Assembly (NCBI GenBank): GCA_034421575.1
Contig: DAOUKG010000018.1
Span: 1 to 44,973 of the forward strand
From: VXLM01 sp034421575
GTDB lineage: Bacteria; Chloroflexota; Dehalococcoidia; Lucifugimonadales; VXLM01
Length of the DNA stretch: 44,973 bases
Direction of reading: 5' to 3'
The notes below the pieces were generated by a model, which did not search any database, had not been told where the DNA came from, and saw only the letters and a program-made list of their open reading frames with translations. The translations under genes and the position numbers were made by a program. Position 1 is the stretch's first letter. Each line of letters starts with the position of its first letter. Below, one piece after another: positions 42,939-44,973 of the stretch.

Positions 42939-42973
42939 CACTGGCGGACTTAAGAGGGTCGAAACCGCCAGTG
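42939..42973. promoter_or_regulatory. Inverted repeat upstream of the NYN gene promoter
   Basis: CACTGGCGG (42939-42947) and CCGCCAGTG (42965-42973) are perfect 9-bp inverted arms with a 17-bp spacer. They end 16 bp before the -35 box at 42990 and could be a regulator site or a terminator-like stem. The rest of 42803-43119 holds the promoter and leader described separately, with no other gene seen. Confidence 0.55.
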
Positions 42974-42989
42974 AACAACTCAGTCGCGG

Positions 42990-43018
42990 TTGACGGGGAT
43001 GTCGGCTTCTGTTAATCT
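42990..43018 (+). promoter_or_regulatory. Promoter of the NYN gene
   Basis: TTGACG (42990-42995), a 17-bp spacer and TAATCT (43013-43018). Transcription would start near 43025, just before the structured leader. Confidence 0.65.
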
Positions 43019-43031
43019 GGTATGTAGATTC

Positions 43032-43108
43032 GCCCCTTGGCAGTACGCCTAGTTCCCGGACAGTCCGGCAATTATGAGCTAGGCCGATCCCTTGGGGCTT
43101 TTTCTTTT
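43032..43108 (+). promoter_or_regulatory. Structured leader RNA with poly-U end before the NYN gene
   Basis: Three nested stems can form: GCCCC (43032-43036) with GGGGC (43094-43098); GCCTAGTTC (43047-43055) with GAGCTAGGC (43076-43084), nine pairs with one wobble; and CCGGA with TCCGG (43056-43068) around CAG. The outer stem is followed by TTTTTCTTTT (43099-43108), as in an intrinsic terminator. The element lies entirely between the promoter and the NYN start. No known riboswitch or T-box consensus was recognised. Confidence 0.6.
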
Positions 43109-43125
43109 CGATAAGGGCAATGTCC

Positions 43126-43863
43126 ATGGTAACGAAAGCAGCCATCCTAATTGACGGTGGGTACTTTCTGAAGCGCTTACCGCATGTTCGGCACGACATC
43201 GATACCTCAAACCCTGATGACGTCGTAAAGACCGTTGAACAGCTAGTCCGTAGTCACCTGGAACAGTTAAATCAAGTCTATGAATCCCCAAATCCGTTCC
43301 AACTTCTGTATCGTTCCTTCTACTACGACGCTTCGCCGTACGTCAATAAGGCCCACAAACCGGTAAGCAAACAAGCTATCGACTACGCCAATTCAGACGT
43401 AGCGGTCTTTAGGCAAAGGCTGTTCGACGCACTGCGAAAGAGGCCTTACTTTGCCCTGAGGCTAGGACAGGTTACGAGACCACGCGATAGATCATGGATT
43501 CTGAAACAAAATCCACAAGAACGGCTTCTTAACGGCGATATGGCGGTGTCCGAACTCAAAGACTCGGATTTCTCTCCCCACTTGCGCCAGAAGGGAGTCG
43601 ATATGCGGATAGGACTTGACATTGCCACGATTACATTGAAGAAACAGGCCAATGTTATAGTTCTAGTCTCCGGCGACAGTGACTTTGTACCGGCGGCAAA
43701 ACTTGCCCGGCGCGAAGGAGTCACATTCATCCTGGACCCGCTCTGGCAGAATGTAGCCCCTGATTTATCCGAACACGTAGATAAGTTGACAAGCGGCTTT
43801 TACAGACCACAACACAACCGTCAAACCGGCGAAAAGCCTGCCATGGACCCGAATACGGGGTAG
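43126..43863 (+). CDS. NYN-domain protein (LabA/DUF88-like putative RNase)
   Basis: A 245-residue protein of the NYN (PIN-like) nuclease family. Acidic residues expected in the metal site are Asp10 (ILIDGGYF), Asp159 and Asp165 (KGVDMRIGLD), and Asp184/Asp186 (SGDSDF). Family members are thought to cut RNA. The start is ATG 43126, eight bases after AAGGG; ATG 43120 in the same frame is too close to it. GC is lower than the neighbours, suggesting acquisition. It has its own promoter and a structured leader. The last residues are polar and the function is unproved. Confidence 0.85.
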   Translation: MVTKAAILIDGGYFLKRLPHVRHDIDTSNPDDVVKTVEQLVRSHLEQLNQVYESPNPFQLLYRSFYYDASPYVNKAHKPVSKQAIDYANSDVAVFRQRLFDALRKRPYFALRLGQVTRPRDRSWILKQNPQERLLNGDMAVSELKDSDFSPHLRQKGVDMRIGLDIATITLKKQANVIVLVSGDSDFVPAAKLARREGVTFILDPLWQNVAPDLSEHVDKLTSGFYRPQHNRQTGEKPAMDPNTG

Positions 43864-43937
43864 GTATCAAGAGGAGTGGAGGCTTAAGCACGCCGTTTAT
43901 GCAACACTCTCGCCCACACCCAAACGAAGGAACCCCC

Positions 43938-44798
43938 ATGCCTGACTCACTCGACGACGTCCTCGAACACCTCGACCCAAACCCGCTGACCACCGGCCAC
44001 GGCTTCACCGAAGGTCCCGTTTGGCATCCTGACGGGTACTTCCTCTTCACCACCGTTCCCTACGTCTACCGCCTCGACGTGGACACCGGCGAATTGACCG
44101 TCCTCCGCGACAGCCCAGCCGGCTCCAACGGCATGACCCTCGACCTCGACGGCCGCCTCGTCATGTGCGACGGCGAGCACCGCAGCGTCACGAGAATGGA
44201 CCCCGACGGCGCAATCATGCCCGTCGCCGCGTCGTGCGAGGGACGCCCGCTCAACAAGCCCAACGATGTCGTCTTTCGCTCCGACGGCACCATGTATTTC
44301 ACCGACCCCGGCGCATGGCCGAACCACACGCCGAGCGCGCCCTTGTACGAGAATTTCGTGTTCGGCGTGACTCCCGAAGGCAGGGTGTTCGAGGCTGCCC
44401 CGTTCGAGTACCCCAACGGCATCGCTTTCTCACCCGACGAGAGCACCCTCTACGTCACCAACACCCGGCACCACAAGCACATCAGCGCCTACGACGTGTC
44501 CCCCGACGGTGCTCTCTCCAACCGTCGCGTCTTCGCCGAGCTTCCCCAGAACGGCGAACCGGGCGTCCCCGACGGCATAAAGGTTGACGTGGATGGCCGC
44601 ACCTACTGCACCGGCCCCGGCGGCGTATTTGTACACGGCCCAGACGGACACTTCATCGGCAAGATCCGCCTCCCCGAGCTACCCGCCAACCTCGCATGGG
44701 GCGACCCCGACAACAAGACCCTCTATGTCACGGCCCGCACCTCCGTCTACCGCATGCGTATGAAGGTTGAAGGCACAAAGATGCCGAGGGTCACCTAG
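43938..44798 (+). CDS. SMP-30/gluconolactonase-like beta-propeller protein
   Basis: A 286-residue protein of the SMP-30/LRE family, lactone hydrolases with a six-bladed propeller and a divalent metal. The opening FTEGPVWHPDGYFLFT provides the metal-binding Glu, NKPNDVVFRSDG and NGIAFSPDESTLYVTNT are family landmarks, and GVPDGIKVDVDG follows. The start at 43938 has GAAGGA six bases upstream; an in-frame ATG 43899 lies further up. It probably hydrolyses a sugar or related lactone. It stands alone and is followed by the right-end repeats. Confidence 0.92.
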   Translation: MPDSLDDVLEHLDPNPLTTGHGFTEGPVWHPDGYFLFTTVPYVYRLDVDTGELTVLRDSPAGSNGMTLDLDGRLVMCDGEHRSVTRMDPDGAIMPVAASCEGRPLNKPNDVVFRSDGTMYFTDPGAWPNHTPSAPLYENFVFGVTPEGRVFEAAPFEYPNGIAFSPDESTLYVTNTRHHKHISAYDVSPDGALSNRRVFAELPQNGEPGVPDGIKVDVDGRTYCTGPGGVFVHGPDGHFIGKIRLPELPANLAWGDPDNKTLYVTARTSVYRMRMKVEGTKMPRVT

Positions 44799-44835
44799 CC
44801 GACAGCTTCGGCTGGTGCTGACAACCCCCACGCCC

Positions 44836-44859
44836 CGTTCGGCCTGAGCCTGTCGAAGG
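44836..44859. repeat. TTCGACAGGCTCAGG-type dispersed repeat
   Basis: An inverted copy (CGTTCGGCCTGAGCCTGTCG followed by AAGG) of the repeat at 9485-9512. Confidence 0.6.
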
Positions 44860-44880
44860 TCCTCTTATCCCCTCTCCCGT

Positions 44881-44973
44881 CGTGGGCTGACAGGGGTAGG
44901 TAAAATCGGATTGCAAGTACAACTGAGTAGCTGTCATGCCCCCCGAGTGCCTGTCATTCCGACCGTAGGGAGG
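44881..44973. repeat. Left half of the composite palindromic element, cut by the window end
   Basis: The 20-bp block at 44881-44900 equals the left arm and one further base (115-134) of the element at 116-405. The next motif, CTGTCATTCCGACCGTAGGG (44951-44970, continuing AGG), matches 173-195 with small differences. The right half lies beyond the window. Confidence 0.8.

Overview
The window looks like a chromosomal stretch of a bacterium with high-GC core genes, most probably a Chloroflexota member close to Dehalococcoidia/SAR202. This is inferred from gene content and style: a large secreted protein with Thr-Pro linkers, phytanoyl-CoA dioxygenase, HpcH aldolase, acyl-CoA dehydrogenase and SMP-30 genes, a CobA-HemD fusion, and many short GTCATTCC-type palindromic repeats between genes. 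Taxonomy cannot be proved from the sequence alone. No rRNA, CRISPR array, integrase or transposase gene was seen.

Layout. 0.1-5 kb: a palindromic repeat, then yqeY, purQ, a transporter split into two coupled half-genes, and purL. 5-8.4 kb: a 1143-residue surface protein (CAP domain, zinc metalloprotease-like domain, duplicated C-terminal domain). 8.6-13.1 kb: fmdB-dtd behind a promoter and leader hairpin, the NAD operon miaB-nadA-nadC on the other strand, and tRNA-Ser(GCU). 13.2-17 kb: an accessory patch with a DUF433/DUF5615 toxin-antitoxin-like pair, moaDE and a P63C-domain gene behind three copies of an operator-like palindrome. 17-20.5 kb: an HMG-CoA-lyase-like gene whose 3' end is duplicated around a single unknown gene, then 53-bp tandem repeats and an MFS exporter. 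20.7-25.6 kb: tRNA-Pro(CGG), an S26 peptidase and the tetrapyrrole operon (precorrin-2 dehydrogenase, hemC, cobA-hemD, hemB). 25.6-30.5 kb: catabolic genes (PhyH, aldolase, acyl-CoA dehydrogenase) mixed with a nuclease-like gene, a PhyH remnant, a lone HigA and several repeats. 30.7-35.4 kb: an aromatic amino acid cluster (aroF, CPBP protease, trpA, aroH, tyrS). 35.5-45 kb: a lipoprotein, a nucleotidyltransferase, a GSA-aminomutase-like gene, larE, a PD-(D/E)XK gene, two Lys-less P-loop paralogues around an aspartic-protease pair, a membrane protein, an NYN nuclease with a structured leader, and an SMP-30 gene.

The strongest regulatory observation is upstream of aroF. A promoter is followed at once by a 28-codon leader peptide with seven Tyr/Phe in eight consecutive codons. 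A small hairpin, a 15-nt antiterminator arm (14/15 complementary to the terminator) and an intrinsic terminator follow. This is a complete layout for ribosome-mediated attenuation of DAHP synthase by tyrosine and phenylalanine. aroH and tyrS lie downstream on the same strand.

A second theme is single accessory genes, often lower in GC, placed between core genes. In two cases they are flanked by duplicated pieces of a neighbour: the gene at 18.1-18.9 kb lies between 64-bp direct repeats of the lyase 3' end, and the nuclease-like gene at 26.7-27.8 kb lies between an intact PhyH gene and a PhyH remnant. This suggests repeated insertion of one-gene cargo by an unseen mechanism.
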